DNA of 64,000 nt from positions 1 to 64,000 of the forward strand of contig NZ_WSSB01000011.1 of assembly GCF_009831765.1 (NCBI RefSeq), written 5' to 3'. Shown one piece after another: positions 26,778 through 35,700 of the stretch. Made by a program: the position numbers and the translations under genes. Numbering within the stretch: the first letter of the stretch is position 1; each line of letters begins with the position of its first letter. The DNA comes from Craterilacuibacter sinensis. Lineage in GTDB: Bacteria; Pseudomonadota; Gammaproteobacteria; Burkholderiales; Chromobacteriaceae. The notes below the pieces were generated by a model, which worked only from the letters and a program-made list of their open reading frames with translations, did no database searches and had not been told where the DNA came from.

Positions 26778-28258
26778 TGTGGTTTTACTTTGCGGAAAAG
26801 GGCGCGGCGCTGCGAGCCCAGAACGCCGGCGGCAAAAGCCAGCGGCACGGCAAAGAGCGCGGGGCTCGCCCAGGGAAAGAGCGGCCTGTCAAAGCCCAGT
26901 ACCGCGACCCAGACAGCCGGGCCCAGCACAATCAGCACGCCGGAGGCGAGTATGCCGCTAGCGGCGCAAGCCAGCGCGCCTTGTTCGGTCAGCCCGCGCC
27001 AGTATAAAGCCAGCAGCAGCACCGGGAAGTTGGCCGAGGCGGCAATGGCAAAGGCCAGCCCCATCACAAAGGCGATATTCTGCTGCTGGAACAGCGTCGA
27101 GAGCAGTACCGCCAGCAGGCCCAGCGCCAGTGCGGCATAGCGCGACACAGCTTTCTTTTCGGCGGCGCTGACCGTTCGGCTGTGCAAGCCGGCCCACAAA
27201 TCATGGCTGATCGCCGCCGCGCCGGCCAGTGTCAGCCCGGACACCACGGCGAGAATGGTGGCAAAGGCCACGGCAGCGACCAGTCCGGCTAAGGGCGCAC
27301 CGCCTAGCAAGCCGGCCAGATGCAGCGCCGCCATATTGCCGCCGCCTAGCAGTTTACCGCCTGCGTCAAAAAATGCAGGGTGAGCGGGCAAGAGCGCGAT
27401 GGCGCCATAACCTATCAGGATGTTGAGGCAGAAAAAGCCGCCCACCAGCAAGGTGGCGATGGCCGCCGAGCGCCGTGCGGCGCGGGCGTCAGGCACGGTC
27501 AGAAAACGCATCAGTACATGTGGCAACCCCAACAGGCCCAGTGTCAGCCCCAGCCCCAGCGACAGTACCTCCACCGGGTCGGACAGTGCCGCACCCGGCA
27601 GCAGGATGGCGTCGCCGCGCAGTCTCGTCGCCGCATCAAACAAGGCCGGTGCGCTAAAGCCGAACTGGGCGAGCACGCCCCATGCCAGCATGGCACCACA
27701 CAATAGCAAGAGCACCGCCTTGATCATCTGCACCCAGGTCGTGGCCAGCATGCCGCCGATGGCGACATAGCCCACCATCAGCAGCGCCACCAGCGCCACC
27801 GCCGCCAGATAAGGCAGGCCGAACAGCAGTTCGATCAGCTTGCCTGCGCCCACCATCTGCACAATCAGATAAAACAGCGTCACCAGCAGCGAACTTGTGG
27901 CACTGAGCGCGCGCAGCCTGCGGCTGGCAAAGCGTTGCGCCAGCACATCGCTCACGGTAAAGCAGCCAAGCTGGCGCAGCTTGCCGGCTAGCAGCAGCAT
28001 CAATAGCGGCCAGCCGGCCAGCGTACCGACCGCGTAAACCAGCGAGTCGTAACCTGCGGCGAAGTAGAGACCGGCCGCGCCAAGAAAAGCCGCCGCCGAC
28101 AGATAGTCGCCGGCCAGTGCCAAGGCATTTTGCCATGGCCCGATGCGGTTGCCGGCGCTGAAAAAATCACCGGCAGACTGGCTGCGCCGTGCCGCCAGAT
28201 GGCAGATGGCAAGCGTGAGCACGACCAGCGGCAGGAAAAACAGTAGCGCCGCGCTCAT
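26774..28258 (-). CDS. Sodium:solute symporter (ActP-like monocarboxylate transporter)
   Basis: A 494-residue transporter of the SSS family with about 13 membrane helices. Family features include AGDFFSAGNRIGPWQNALALAGDYLSAA near residues 30-57, written here as two runs: AGDFFSAG and ALAGDYLSAAAFLG. Also seen are QRFASRRLRALSATS and VSGLTLAGAAAISHDLWAG. This is the arrangement of acetate/pyruvate/lactate permeases (ActP, MctC). It lies between a small DUF485-like protein and the FAD oxidase, with ATGA-type overlaps on both sides. A short-chain 2-hydroxy acid such as lactate is a reasonable guess at the substrate. Confidence 0.9.
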   Translation of the reverse strand: MSAALLFFLPLVVLTLAICHLAARRSQSAGDFFSAGNRIGPWQNALALAGDYLSAAAFLGAAGLYFAAGYDSLVYAVGTLAGWPLLMLLLAGKLRQLGCFTVSDVLAQRFASRRLRALSATSSLLVTLFYLIVQMVGAGKLIELLFGLPYLAAVALVALLMVGYVAIGGMLATTWVQMIKAVLLLLCGAMLAWGVLAQFGFSAPALFDAATRLRGDAILLPGAALSDPVEVLSLGLGLTLGLLGLPHVLMRFLTVPDARAARRSAAIATLLVGGFFCLNILIGYGAIALLPAHPAFFDAGGKLLGGGNMAALHLAGLLGGAPLAGLVAAVAFATILAVVSGLTLAGAAAISHDLWAGLHSRTVSAAEKKAVSRYAALALGLLAVLLSTLFQQQNIAFVMGLAFAIAASANFPVLLLALYWRGLTEQGALACAASGILASGVLIVLGPAVWVAVLGFDRPLFPWASPALFAVPLAFAAGVLGSQRRALFRKVKPQ

Positions 28259-28446
28259 GGCGTGTCATCCCGGCGCAGGGCGGCAAACAAGGTGATGGCA
28301 AACAGCGCGGCAAACGCCGCCAGCGCAAACAGGATGGACAGCGGCCAGCCGGCTAAGCGTCCGGCTAGCAGGCCTGGCGCATAGGCGAGCACGCCATAGT
28401 AGAGCGCGACGACCAGCAGCGTCAGGCAGCAGAGCAGGGTTTTCAT
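28255..28446 (-). CDS. Small membrane partner of the symporter (DUF485/YjcH-like)
   Basis: A 63-residue protein with two membrane helices (about 3-24 and 32-55) and a charged tail RRDDTP. Small two-helix proteins of this kind regularly precede ActP-like symporters (YjcH with ActP). It overlaps the symporter start by 4 bp. Sequence match to DUF485 itself is weak, so the name rests on size, topology and position. Confidence 0.65.
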   Translation of the reverse strand: MKTLLCCLTLLVVALYYGVLAYAPGLLAGRLAGWPLSILFALAAFAALFAITLFAALRRDDTP

Positions 28447-28504
28447 TCGGTATTCTTCTTTATTGTGTGCAAGGGCGGGGAGTGGCAGGCGAGGCCGGCA
28501 GCGC

Positions 28505-30448
28505 TTATGCGCCGCTTCCTGCCTCTCCCGCCAGCAGGCGGTAAAACCGCCCCGGTTCCTGTTCGGCGGCGCAGTGCAGGGTCAGCTGGTTTTGCGCGCG
28601 GGTGGCCGCGACATAGGCGCGGCGTTTTTCCTCGGCCATGGGGGCGCCCGGCAGGGGAAACGCTTGCTCGTCCATGCCGGTCAGGATGACATGCGGCCAT
28701 TGCTTGCCCTTGGCGTGAAAAACCGAGCCGACGGCCAACGCCTGGGCGGCATCCTGTTCGGCTTTCCAGTGCATCCAGTTCAGGCGCTCGCAGCGAGCCA
28801 GCCATTGCGCTGCGCTAAAACCCTGTTGCGCGATATGGCGGCATAGTGCCTGCCAGCCCTGTACCCGGCTATCGGGGGCCTCGCCCCATGGCGCATAGGC
28901 GCGCAGGGTAGACAAGAGGCGGGCTTCGCGGGAGAACACGGCCAAGGCATCGGCAAGCTTGGCATCGCCATTGTGGCTTGTCAGCGTGGCCAGCGCCTGT
29001 TGCAATGCCAGGAGCTGGCTGCGCTGGGCCGGATGCACCGGCGGCGGCAAGTCGGTCAGCCACTGCGCCAGCAGCGGCCAGTGTTCGCCCGACTCGGCCA
29101 CCATGGCACCCAGTTCGCGCTGGCGCTTATCGTTCAGGCACCAGCCGGGCAGGGTGACCAGGCGCCGGGCCAGACGCTCGCGCCGCTCGCGCTCGTAGCG
29201 CAGCTTTTTCTGGTCATTCTGTTGTGCGCTTTGCGCGCTCCATGTCGGCGCTATCAGCTGGGCCAGCGCCTGGATCAGCATGCCTTCGCTATTGCGCCAG
29301 CACGGCCAGCCATCCAGGGTATAGAACGGGATGCCGGCCTCGGTCAGCGCCAGTTGCGCCGCCACGGTCTGGCCACGGTCGCGCGCGATCAGTGCCGTGT
29401 CGCCGGCCGGATAGGGGTTGGCGGCCAGCACTTGGGCCAGATGGCCGTGTGCCGCTTCGATTTCGGTCGCGCAGCCGGCGCCGGCCAGCACCGGCAGACG
29501 CGGGCTGCGTAGCGGCTGCACGCGCGCGGCCAGCAAGGGGCCGAAGCGGTAGGAGGCGGACAGCGGCAGTACGGTGACCTTGGGGAGCTGGCGGCGAAAA
29601 CCGGCAAACACACTTTCGGCATCGGCGCCGCGCCATGAATACAGCACCTGGTCGCGGTCGCCGACCGCCACCAGCTTGCCGACCTGTCCGCCCCAGGCCA
29701 GTAGCCACGCCAGCTGCAAGGGGCTGGTGTCGTGAAATTCGTCGATAAACAGGCAGGATGCGTTAAAACGGCCGGGAGCGAGCAGCAGGTCCTGCTCCAG
29801 CGCATCCATCAGGTCGTGGCAGGCGTCTTCGATCAGGCGAAAGCCGGTATAGCGTTCCAGACGCAGGGTGCGCCGGCGGTTTTCGTAAGCGAGATAGGCC
29901 AGCCATACCGCGTGCGGGCGCTGCAAAGTGCCGGCGATGACTTCGGCGTCTTCTTCATAGGCAAGCAAGGCCGCCAGCCGCCCTTGCTTGATGCTCTGGA
30001 AGGTGTCCAGCAAATCGGTGAGGCTGGCCGCATCCTGCGGCAGCTGCAATTCGTCGCTGCCGGCGATGGCCTGATTGACCTCGGCTACCACCTGCGGCAG
30101 CACATGTTCCAGTACCCAGTCTTTTTTCACCAGCTGACGCTCGTCGGCCAGCAGGCGCCCGGCCTCGCCCATGCACACTTCGTCAAAGCTCTGCACTGTG
30201 ATGGCGTCGCTGCGGCTGCCGTGCTCGGCCAGGCGTTGCTGCAAGCTGGCTTTGCCGCTACGGCTAAAGGTCAGTGCCAGCACTTTGCCGCCGCTATGCG
30301 CGTGCTGTAGCGCCAACAGGGCGAGCAAGGTGGTCTTGCCGCTGCCGGCGGCCGCCTCGATCAGCAGATGGCCGTCGCTGTGATCGAGCACGGCCTGCTG
30401 CTCGGCGCTGAGCGCGAGTCGGGTGTGCGCCCTCACTTTTGCCACCAT
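28505..30448 (-). CDS. UvrD/Rep-like superfamily 1 helicase
   Basis: A 647-residue ATP-dependent DNA helicase. Motifs in order are Q-region LSAEQQAVL, I (EAAAGSGKTT), Ia (ALTFSRSGK), II (FIDEFHDTSP), III (VGDRDQVLYSWRGAD), IV (LPLSASYRFG) and, late, V (AVGSVFHAKGKQWPHVIL) and VI (KRRAYVAATRAQNQL). Motif II is DEFH rather than the usual DEFQ. It is shorter than UvrD (about 720) and its 2B-like region is divergent, so it is a paralogue rather than the housekeeping enzyme. The ATG at 30448 overlaps the aldehyde dehydrogenase end by 16 bp; upstream extension of the frame to 30733 would lie inside that gene. Confidence 0.82.
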   Translation of the reverse strand: MVAKVRAHTRLALSAEQQAVLDHSDGHLLIEAAAGSGKTTLLALLALQHAHSGGKVLALTFSRSGKASLQQRLAEHGSRSDAITVQSFDEVCMGEAGRLLADERQLVKKDWVLEHVLPQVVAEVNQAIAGSDELQLPQDAASLTDLLDTFQSIKQGRLAALLAYEEDAEVIAGTLQRPHAVWLAYLAYENRRRTLRLERYTGFRLIEDACHDLMDALEQDLLLAPGRFNASCLFIDEFHDTSPLQLAWLLAWGGQVGKLVAVGDRDQVLYSWRGADAESVFAGFRRQLPKVTVLPLSASYRFGPLLAARVQPLRSPRLPVLAGAGCATEIEAAHGHLAQVLAANPYPAGDTALIARDRGQTVAAQLALTEAGIPFYTLDGWPCWRNSEGMLIQALAQLIAPTWSAQSAQQNDQKKLRYERERRERLARRLVTLPGWCLNDKRQRELGAMVAESGEHWPLLAQWLTDLPPPVHPAQRSQLLALQQALATLTSHNGDAKLADALAVFSREARLLSTLRAYAPWGEAPDSRVQGWQALCRHIAQQGFSAAQWLARCERLNWMHWKAEQDAAQALAVGSVFHAKGKQWPHVILTGMDEQAFPLPGAPMAEEKRRAYVAATRAQNQLTLHCAAEQEPGRFYRLLAGEAGSGA

Positions 30449-31788
30449 GTTTTCACATTGACGAACTCGTACAGACCGAACTCGGACAATTCGCGCCCGT
30501 AACCGGATGATTTCACTCCGCCAAAGGGCAGGCGCAAGTCGGAGCTGGTATAGCGGTTGATAAACACGCTGCCCGCCTCGATGTCGGCACCCAGCGCCCG
30601 CGCCCGCGCGGTATCGGCCGAGAAAATGCTGGCACCCAGACCATAAGGCGTGTCGTTGGCGATGCGGATGGCGTCGGCTTCGTCGCGTGCGCGGATGATG
30701 CTGGCGACCGGACCGAATACTTCTTCGTGCCATACCCGGCAGTTTGCGTTGACACTATCCAGTACGGTAGCCGGATAAAAGAAGCCGGCGCCGCTTGGCA
30801 TCACCCCGCCGCATAGCAGTTGCGCGCCGTGGGAAACGGCATCCAGCACCTGGGCGTGCAAGGCTTCGCGCAAATCGGCGCGCGCCAGCGGCCCCAGGGT
30901 GGTGGCCGTATCGCGCGGCTCTCCCATCACCAGCGCGCGCGCGTGGCGGCTGAAGCGTTCGGCAAAGGCATCGGCGATTTCGGGCACGACAATCATGCGT
31001 TTGGCGGCATTGCAGCTTTGGCCGGCGTCGCGAAAGCGCGAGTGTGCCGCCTCGAAGGCGGCTTCATCCACATCGGCATCGGCCAGCACGATAAACGGGT
31101 TGCTGCCGCCCAGCTCCAGTACGCTTTTCTTGAGATGGCGCCCGGCGGCGGCGGCGACAAGGCGGCCGGTGCCGGTCGAGCCGGTAAAGGCCACCGCATC
31201 TGCCGCGCGGATGGCGTCTTCCACTTCGTCGTGGCTGATCCACGCTACATCGAAGACCTCAAGCCCGCTGCCGCGCACGATGTCCAGCAGCTTTTGCGTA
31301 GATAAAGGCACCGAAGGCGCCGGTTTGACCAGACAGGCATTGCCCGACATCAGGGCAGGAATGGCAAAGCGCAGTACCTGCCATACCGGGTAGTTCCAAG
31401 GCATGATGGCCAGCACCAGGCCCAGCGCCTCGAAGCTGACGCCACTGGCACTGGCCTGGGTCGGGATGTTTTGCGGGGCCAGCAGGCGCGGTGCCAGTTC
31501 GGCGTAATAGCGGATCAGCTGCGCCGATTTGTCGATTTCGGCCAGACATTCGCTGGTGCGTTTACCCACTTCCAGCGTCACCAGCGCCGCCAGCGCGGTG
31601 CGTTCATGCTCCAGTGCCTCGGCCACGCGCAGCAAACGCGCCGCGCGCGCTTCGCACGAAAGCGCCGCCCACGCCGGGCGTGCGCGCTTAAGCGCGGCAA
31701 TACAAAGATTCAGCGCTTCGCCCTGCCACGCGCCACGGGTAAAGGCCACCTCGCCGGTGGCCGGGTTGCAACTGGTAAATGCATTCAT
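30433..31788 (-). CDS. Aldehyde dehydrogenase (succinate-semialdehyde type)
   Basis: A 451-residue NAD(P)-dependent aldehyde dehydrogenase. Motifs include MPWNYPVWQV, the cofactor loop FTGSTGTGRLVA, the general base Glu in LELGGSNPF, the catalytic Cys in GQSCNAAKR and the C-terminal PFGGVKSSGYGRELSE. The compact length and segment SCNAAKR are typical of the Sad/GabD-like branch acting on succinate semialdehyde or aliphatic aldehydes. It overlaps the helicase gene downstream by 16 bp but there is no metabolic link. Substrate not certain. Confidence 0.88.
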   Translation of the reverse strand: MNAFTSCNPATGEVAFTRGAWQGEALNLCIAALKRARPAWAALSCEARAARLLRVAEALEHERTALAALVTLEVGKRTSECLAEIDKSAQLIRYYAELAPRLLAPQNIPTQASASGVSFEALGLVLAIMPWNYPVWQVLRFAIPALMSGNACLVKPAPSVPLSTQKLLDIVRGSGLEVFDVAWISHDEVEDAIRAADAVAFTGSTGTGRLVAAAAGRHLKKSVLELGGSNPFIVLADADVDEAAFEAAHSRFRDAGQSCNAAKRMIVVPEIADAFAERFSRHARALVMGEPRDTATTLGPLARADLREALHAQVLDAVSHGAQLLCGGVMPSGAGFFYPATVLDSVNANCRVWHEEVFGPVASIIRARDEADAIRIANDTPYGLGASIFSADTARARALGADIEAGSVFINRYTSSDLRLPFGGVKSSGYGRELSEFGLYEFVNVKTWWQK

Positions 31789-31882
31789 GCAGGCAGTGTA
31801 ACGGAGAGAGGGGAAAGCGGGGAGTGTTGCCGTGTCGCGGCGCCGGGCGAGATGGGGCCCGCCCGGCCTGAGTGCGAGGCAG

Positions 31883-33046
31883 TTACACGCCGACAGGCTT
31901 GCGTCCTGTCATCAGATACTCGATGGTTTCGCGTGCGCTGCGCATCTGTTCGCCAAACGGCAGCGGATCCTTGCCGCGGAAGAACAGACCCTTGCTGACT
32001 TCACCGCGATAAGCGGCGGAGAGCTTGAGGTCGATGCAGAACTGGCCGGCTTTGGACAGACCATCGCGCAATCCGCAGACCGACAGGCAGTTGAGCGCCT
32101 GCGTGCAGCGTGCCGGATCGGCCTTGGCATTGGCCTGCAGTTTGTCCAGACGCTTGATATAGCTTTTCAGCCATGGCGTGAGCACGCCGCGCGCGGGCAG
32201 GCCCGCCACCGACATGAACTCGACAATATCCTCATCCTTGGCCTGGGCCAGCGTGCGCTTGAAGTTGTCGTGCGCATCGCCTTCATGGGTCACGGCAAAA
32301 GCGGTACCGATCTGCACCGCCGATGCGCCCCATTCGGTGAGCGCCGTTCTGACCTTGGCAAAATGGCTCATGCCGCCGGCGACGATGAGCGGAATACGCT
32401 CGCGTTCGATTTCCAGCGTCTTGAACAACTGCTGGGTTTCTTCCAGCACCCGCTTGAAATTGAAACGCTCGTCGCCAAGATCGGCCACCTGCGCCGCACC
32501 CAGATGGCCGCCGGCGTGGTGGGGGTGCTCGATCACAATGGCGTCGGGCAGACGGCCTTTCTTCATCCAGCGTTTGAGCACAATGGCGATGCCGCGCGAC
32601 TCCGACAGGATGGGGATCAGCGCCACATCGGGGTGATCGGCGGTCATCTCCGGCAGATCCAGCGGCAGGCCCGCGCCCATGACCACGGCGTGCGCGCCCG
32701 ACTCGCAAGCCTGACGCACCAGTGCCGGATGGTCGGCTACCGCCTTCATGACATTGACGGCAATCAGGCCACGGCCTTGTGCACGCGCCAGTGCGCCTTT
32801 GATTTCCCTGTCCAGCGCCACCCGGTTTAGCCGGTTCAGTTCCTCATCACCGCTGGCCTTGCTGGAGGCGGCGACAAGATCCGGGTGCAGATGACGCAAG
32901 TCCACACTGGCGATGGTTCCAACGGCATTTTCGTGTGCCACGGCACCGGCCAGACTTTGGGCCGAGATGCCGACTCCCATGCCGCCTTGTACGACGGGCA
33001 GGAGTTTGCGCTGACGGATGGTGAGCGCAGAGAAGCTGGGGTTCAT
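31883..33046 (-). CDS. Nitronate-monooxygenase-like FMN oxidoreductase
   Basis: A 387-residue TIM-barrel flavoprotein of the 2-nitropropane dioxygenase / NAD(P)H:flavin oxidoreductase family. FMN contacts are PVVQGGMGVGIS near the start and IPLIVAGGMSHFAKV plus AVQIGTAFAVTHEGDAH late; HPHHAGGHLG is the central signature. The C-terminal half has a Cys-containing segment (ARCTQALNCLSVCGL). The ATG at 33046 is chosen (AGG 9 nt upstream). A longer reading to 33121 would run through the perfect FNR-type box at 33108, so the short start is likely. Anaerobic induction is predicted. Confidence 0.85.
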   Translation of the reverse strand: MNPSFSALTIRQRKLLPVVQGGMGVGISAQSLAGAVAHENAVGTIASVDLRHLHPDLVAASSKASGDEELNRLNRVALDREIKGALARAQGRGLIAVNVMKAVADHPALVRQACESGAHAVVMGAGLPLDLPEMTADHPDVALIPILSESRGIAIVLKRWMKKGRLPDAIVIEHPHHAGGHLGAAQVADLGDERFNFKRVLEETQQLFKTLEIERERIPLIVAGGMSHFAKVRTALTEWGASAVQIGTAFAVTHEGDAHDNFKRTLAQAKDEDIVEFMSVAGLPARGVLTPWLKSYIKRLDKLQANAKADPARCTQALNCLSVCGLRDGLSKAGQFCIDLKLSAAYRGEVSKGLFFRGKDPLPFGEQMRSARETIEYLMTGRKPVGV

Positions 33047-33107
33047 GCCGTAGACCTTTAGCGATGGAGCAAAAGGTCTATTCTGTGGTGGTTTTTGCGA
33101 ATGACAT

Positions 33108-33121
33108 TTGATCTGGATCAA
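33108..33121. promoter_or_regulatory. Perfect FNR-type box
   Basis: TTGATCTGGATCAA matches the FNR/ANR consensus TTGAT-N4-ATCAA exactly. It is 62 bp before the start of the nitronate-monooxygenase-like gene, suited to activation at about -41 when O2 is low. It is over 200 bp from the divergent LysR-type gene. Confidence 0.8.
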
Positions 33122-33267
33122 TGTTTTGAGTTTTGACTCTAGTGTCGGCGCTGCGATAGTCGATGCAGGCTAGCCATTGTCAGGCCCGGTGGATGCTGCT
33201 GTGGAGTGTTGTTTTTATGTTTAATGACATTCGTGTTGCGTTTTTTTTGGAATTTGCATTTAAGATT

Positions 33268-33296
33268 TTGCGGAATTGGATTATCCTTTTTAAATA
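33268..33296 (+). promoter_or_regulatory. Promoter of the LysR-type gene
   Basis: TTGCGG (33268-33273), 17 nt, TAAATA (33291-33296), in an AT-rich stretch 43 bp before the ATG at 33339. It matches a housekeeping sigma promoter at its best-conserved positions. The rest of 33122-33267 holds no gene. Confidence 0.5.
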
Positions 33297-33338
33297 ATAG
33301 ATTGTTAATTGCAGGCATTCAGGCACAGGGATAAGAGT

Positions 33339-34259
33339 ATGGATACGCTCAAGGCGCTTATGGTGTTCATGACGACTGCTGAAAATGGCAGTTTTTCCGA
33401 TGCAGCGCGCAAGATGGGCGTTTCGCCGGCGGCGGTCAGTCAGAGTATTGCCCGCCTGGAGCAGGAGCTGGAAGTACGTCTGTTTAACCGTACCACGCGC
33501 CAGCTGACCCTGACCGAAGATGGCCGGCGCTTTTACGCGCAGTGCAAAGGGCCGGTCAATAATCTGGACAATGCCATCAGCCAGCTCAAGGCCAGCCAGG
33601 ATGAACCGGCCGGCCATCTGCGCGTCAGCATGCCCAACAGCTTCGGCCGACGGCTGATCCTGCCTTTGATGGGCGAGTTCTGCCAGCTCTATCCCAAGAT
33701 CCGCGTATTTTTCGGGCTGGATGACCATTTCAGCGACCTGATCGAAGACGGCTACGATGTCGGTATCCGTCAGGGCATGATGCCGGACAGCCGCATGATG
33801 GCGCGCCATCTGGCCGATATTCCTTTGTATACCGTGGCCACGCCGGCTTACTGGGACAAGCATGGCCGGCCGCAAACGCCGGAGGAGCTGTCGACGCATG
33901 ATTGCATCAACTTCCAGTTTCCGACTTCGGGGCGATTGTCCAAGTGGGAGTTTGAGCGTAATGGCGAGCGCATTCCGCTGGATGTGTCGGGCACTTACAC
34001 GCTGAACGAGATTGAGGCGGTGGCCGAGCTGGCGCGCCTGGGACAGGGTGTTGCCCAGTTGCCGGGCAATGAGGCGATCGATGCCATGCGCCGCGGCGAG
34101 CTGGAGCCGGTATTGCTCGACTTCCTTTCGACCGAACGGGCCATTTACCTGTGCTTCCCGCACCGCGAACACACCGCCCCGCGCACCCGCGTATTTGTCG
34201 ACTTTATCGTCGAGCGCCTGGCGAACCACTCCGATGTGCTGGCGAAGTGGCCTGCGTAA
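33339..34259 (+). CDS. LysR-family transcriptional regulator
   Basis: A 306-residue LTTR. Its N-terminal winged helix-turn-helix (MDTLKALMVFMTTAENGSFS, AARKMGVSPAAVSQSIARLE, VRLFNRTTRQLTLTEDGRRF) is followed by a periplasmic-binding-like effector domain. It is of the CrgA/AaeR-like branch (RHLADIPLYTVATPAYW, HDCINFQFPTSGR). The start at 33339 has AGGGAT upstream; an earlier in-frame ATG-like start at 33309 has none. It is divergent from the nitronate-monooxygenase-like gene, which is a possible target, as LTTRs often control a divergent neighbour. Confidence 0.9.
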   Translation: MDTLKALMVFMTTAENGSFSDAARKMGVSPAAVSQSIARLEQELEVRLFNRTTRQLTLTEDGRRFYAQCKGPVNNLDNAISQLKASQDEPAGHLRVSMPNSFGRRLILPLMGEFCQLYPKIRVFFGLDDHFSDLIEDGYDVGIRQGMMPDSRMMARHLADIPLYTVATPAYWDKHGRPQTPEELSTHDCINFQFPTSGRLSKWEFERNGERIPLDVSGTYTLNEIEAVAELARLGQGVAQLPGNEAIDAMRRGELEPVLLDFLSTERAIYLCFPHREHTAPRTRVFVDFIVERLANHSDVLAKWPA

Positions 34260-34267
34260 GATAGGAC

Positions 34268-34301
34268 GTAGGGCGGCTTAGGCCACTGGCCGTAACCCGC
34301 C
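34268..34301. repeat. REP-like palindromic element, copy 1
   Basis: GTAGGGCGGCTTA, then GGCC-act-GGCC, then GTAACCCGCC. Outer arms GGCGG.TTA/TAA.CCGCC pair, with an inner GGCC stem. A second element with the same plan (GTAGGGTGGGATA ... GTAACCCACC) is at 62281. The GTAGGG...TAACCC plan resembles short REP-type repeats of proteobacterial intergenic regions. Confidence 0.6.
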
Positions 34302-34304
34302 GAT

Positions 34305-34345
34305 GGGAGTTGGGAGTCGGGGTGTTCTCCCCGCTCCCAACTCCC
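34305..34345. terminator. Long hairpin between convergent LysR and ubiT genes
   Basis: GGGAGTTGGGAG (34305-34316) pairs fully with CTCCCAACTCCC (34334-34345). Inside it, CGGGG pairs with CCCCG around a TGTTCT loop, with one bulged T at 34317. The 17-bp stem is unusually long and has no T-run. It probably ends both convergent transcripts or stabilises their 3' ends. Confidence 0.6.
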
Positions 34346-34351
34346 TTGTAC

Positions 34352-34786
34352 TTATACCGCCATAAACCGTGCCAGCGGCGTGTCGCTCCAGTCCACGCTA
34401 TCCAGCAGGTTCTTCACGATCAGCCCCAGTTCGGTGTCGCCTTCGATCACCAGCTTGCGGTTGAAAAACAGCGTATCCGGGTCTTCTTCGCGCAGCATCA
34501 TGCGCGCCAAATCCGCGAGGTTGGCGGCGAAGCGCAAGTCCGGCGCCTGGGTCGATTGGTCCACGCTAAAGCGGGCCTCGTCGGCGGCGAAGCGCAGCTT
34601 GATGCCGGCGTCCAGCACATCCACTTCAAAGCGCTTGCCGGCCAGTAGCTCCATCTCGGCCGGCAGTACACCGCGCTTGACCAGTTGGTTAAGCGCCGTG
34701 ACCAAGGCCAGTGTTGGCGGGGTGGCCGGCAGCTTGCTGGCGATGCTGGCGATAATAGGCGGCAGGGTGATGTCAGGCACTCGCAT
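34352..34786 (-). CDS. ubiT: UbiT, SCP2-domain protein of O2-independent ubiquinone synthesis
   Basis: A 144-residue SCP2 (sterol-carrier-like) protein with [34 protein letters not shown] and [25 protein letters not shown], typical of UbiT (YhbT). UbiT helps anaerobic ubiquinone synthesis, probably by binding lipid precursors. The ATG at 34786 has AGGAGA 8 nt upstream and overlaps the ubiV end by 14 bp; a longer reading from 34840 is less likely. It is the last gene of ubiU-ubiV-ubiT. Confidence 0.88.
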   Translation of the reverse strand: MRVPDITLPPIIASIASKLPATPPTLALVTALNQLVKRGVLPAEMELLAGKRFEVDVLDAGIKLRFAADEARFSVDQSTQAPDLRFAANLADLARMMLREEDPDTLFFNRKLVIEGDTELGLIVKNLLDSVDWSDTPLARFMAV

Positions 34787-35696
34787 GCAAGGTGTCTCCT
34801 GTATTGATAATGCCGGCGGTTCCGCACCAGTAGCCGTCAACGGCCTCCCCGGCGTGTTTGCCTTTCAGGCTCTCCATGGAGGCGTTTGCACTTTGCGTGC
34901 CGGCGATGACGGCGCTAAAGGCCGCGACCACCTCGGCTGTGTGGGCTGACTGCGGGCTGACGCGTACCGCCGTCACTCCCATCGCGTCCATTTCGGCTAA
35001 GTGCGGCAGCAGGGCATGGCAACCGTCGGACATGGTCTGGATGCCGTTGATGGAGAGAAAGCCGGCACCCTCGCGGGTGGCAAGCTGCAGTCCGTCCGGG
35101 TAGTCCAGGCATTTGAACTGGCAGTCGTCTTTCTTCAGGTTGTAGTGGCGCGCGGTAAAGCAGCGCGCCGAAAACGCCAGCGGCAGGCGGCCCCAGGCAA
35201 ATACCTCGGTTTCAAGTTCGGGCTGGGTGGCTAAAATGGCGGCCAGCGTGCTGCGATCCATCTCCACCGGCGGCAGCCAGCGATAAGCGCCCAAGCGCTG
35301 CATCAGCGCCAGCGTGCTGCTGTTGTAGACATTCATATGAGTGCCGGCGACAAAGGGGATGCCGGATTCGCGTGCCAGCTTGGCGGCGCCCAGATCGTTG
35401 ACTTCGAGGCGCACGCGGCCATTTTCCACCAGCTTGCGCAGGCGCTTGAGGTCGGATTCGCTCTCCAGCAGTGCCTGGCAGCTGAGCACGACATCCTTGC
35501 CGGCATCGGCTAACTGGTGCGCCAGCGTAATCCAGTCGCTGGTACGCAGTTGCTGGCGGCGCGAGCACACCGCTTCGCCCAGATATATCGTGTCCAGCGG
35601 CCAGCCGGCTGCTTCTTCATAAAACTTGAATACCTCGTCGCGCGACCAGAAAAACAGGATGGGGCCGAGGGTGAGCTTGAGATTAAGTGCGGTCAT
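34773..35696 (-). CDS. ubiV: UbiV, U32-family subunit of the O2-independent hydroxylase
   Basis: A 307-residue U32-peptidase-like protein. Four cysteines (Cys44, Cys179, Cys192, Cys196) match the 4Fe-4S ligand pattern of UbiV. UbiU-UbiV hydroxylate ubiquinone precursors without O2, taking oxygen from prephenate. The start is the ATG at 35696; the frame is open further upstream into ubiU but codon use there is of another frame. It begins 4 bp after the ubiU stop, so the genes are co-transcribed. Confidence 0.92.
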   Translation of the reverse strand: MTALNLKLTLGPILFFWSRDEVFKFYEEAAGWPLDTIYLGEAVCSRRQQLRTSDWITLAHQLADAGKDVVLSCQALLESESDLKRLRKLVENGRVRLEVNDLGAAKLARESGIPFVAGTHMNVYNSSTLALMQRLGAYRWLPPVEMDRSTLAAILATQPELETEVFAWGRLPLAFSARCFTARHYNLKKDDCQFKCLDYPDGLQLATREGAGFLSINGIQTMSDGCHALLPHLAEMDAMGVTAVRVSPQSAHTAEVVAAFSAVIAGTQSANASMESLKGKHAGEAVDGYWCGTAGIINTGDTLHASA

Positions 35697-35700
35697 CTGA

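Noticed and set aside
30449-30733. N-terminal extension of the helicase
   Set aside because: It is Arg/His-rich shadow sequence within the aldehyde dehydrogenase gene; the helicase Q-motif begins just after the ATG at 30448.
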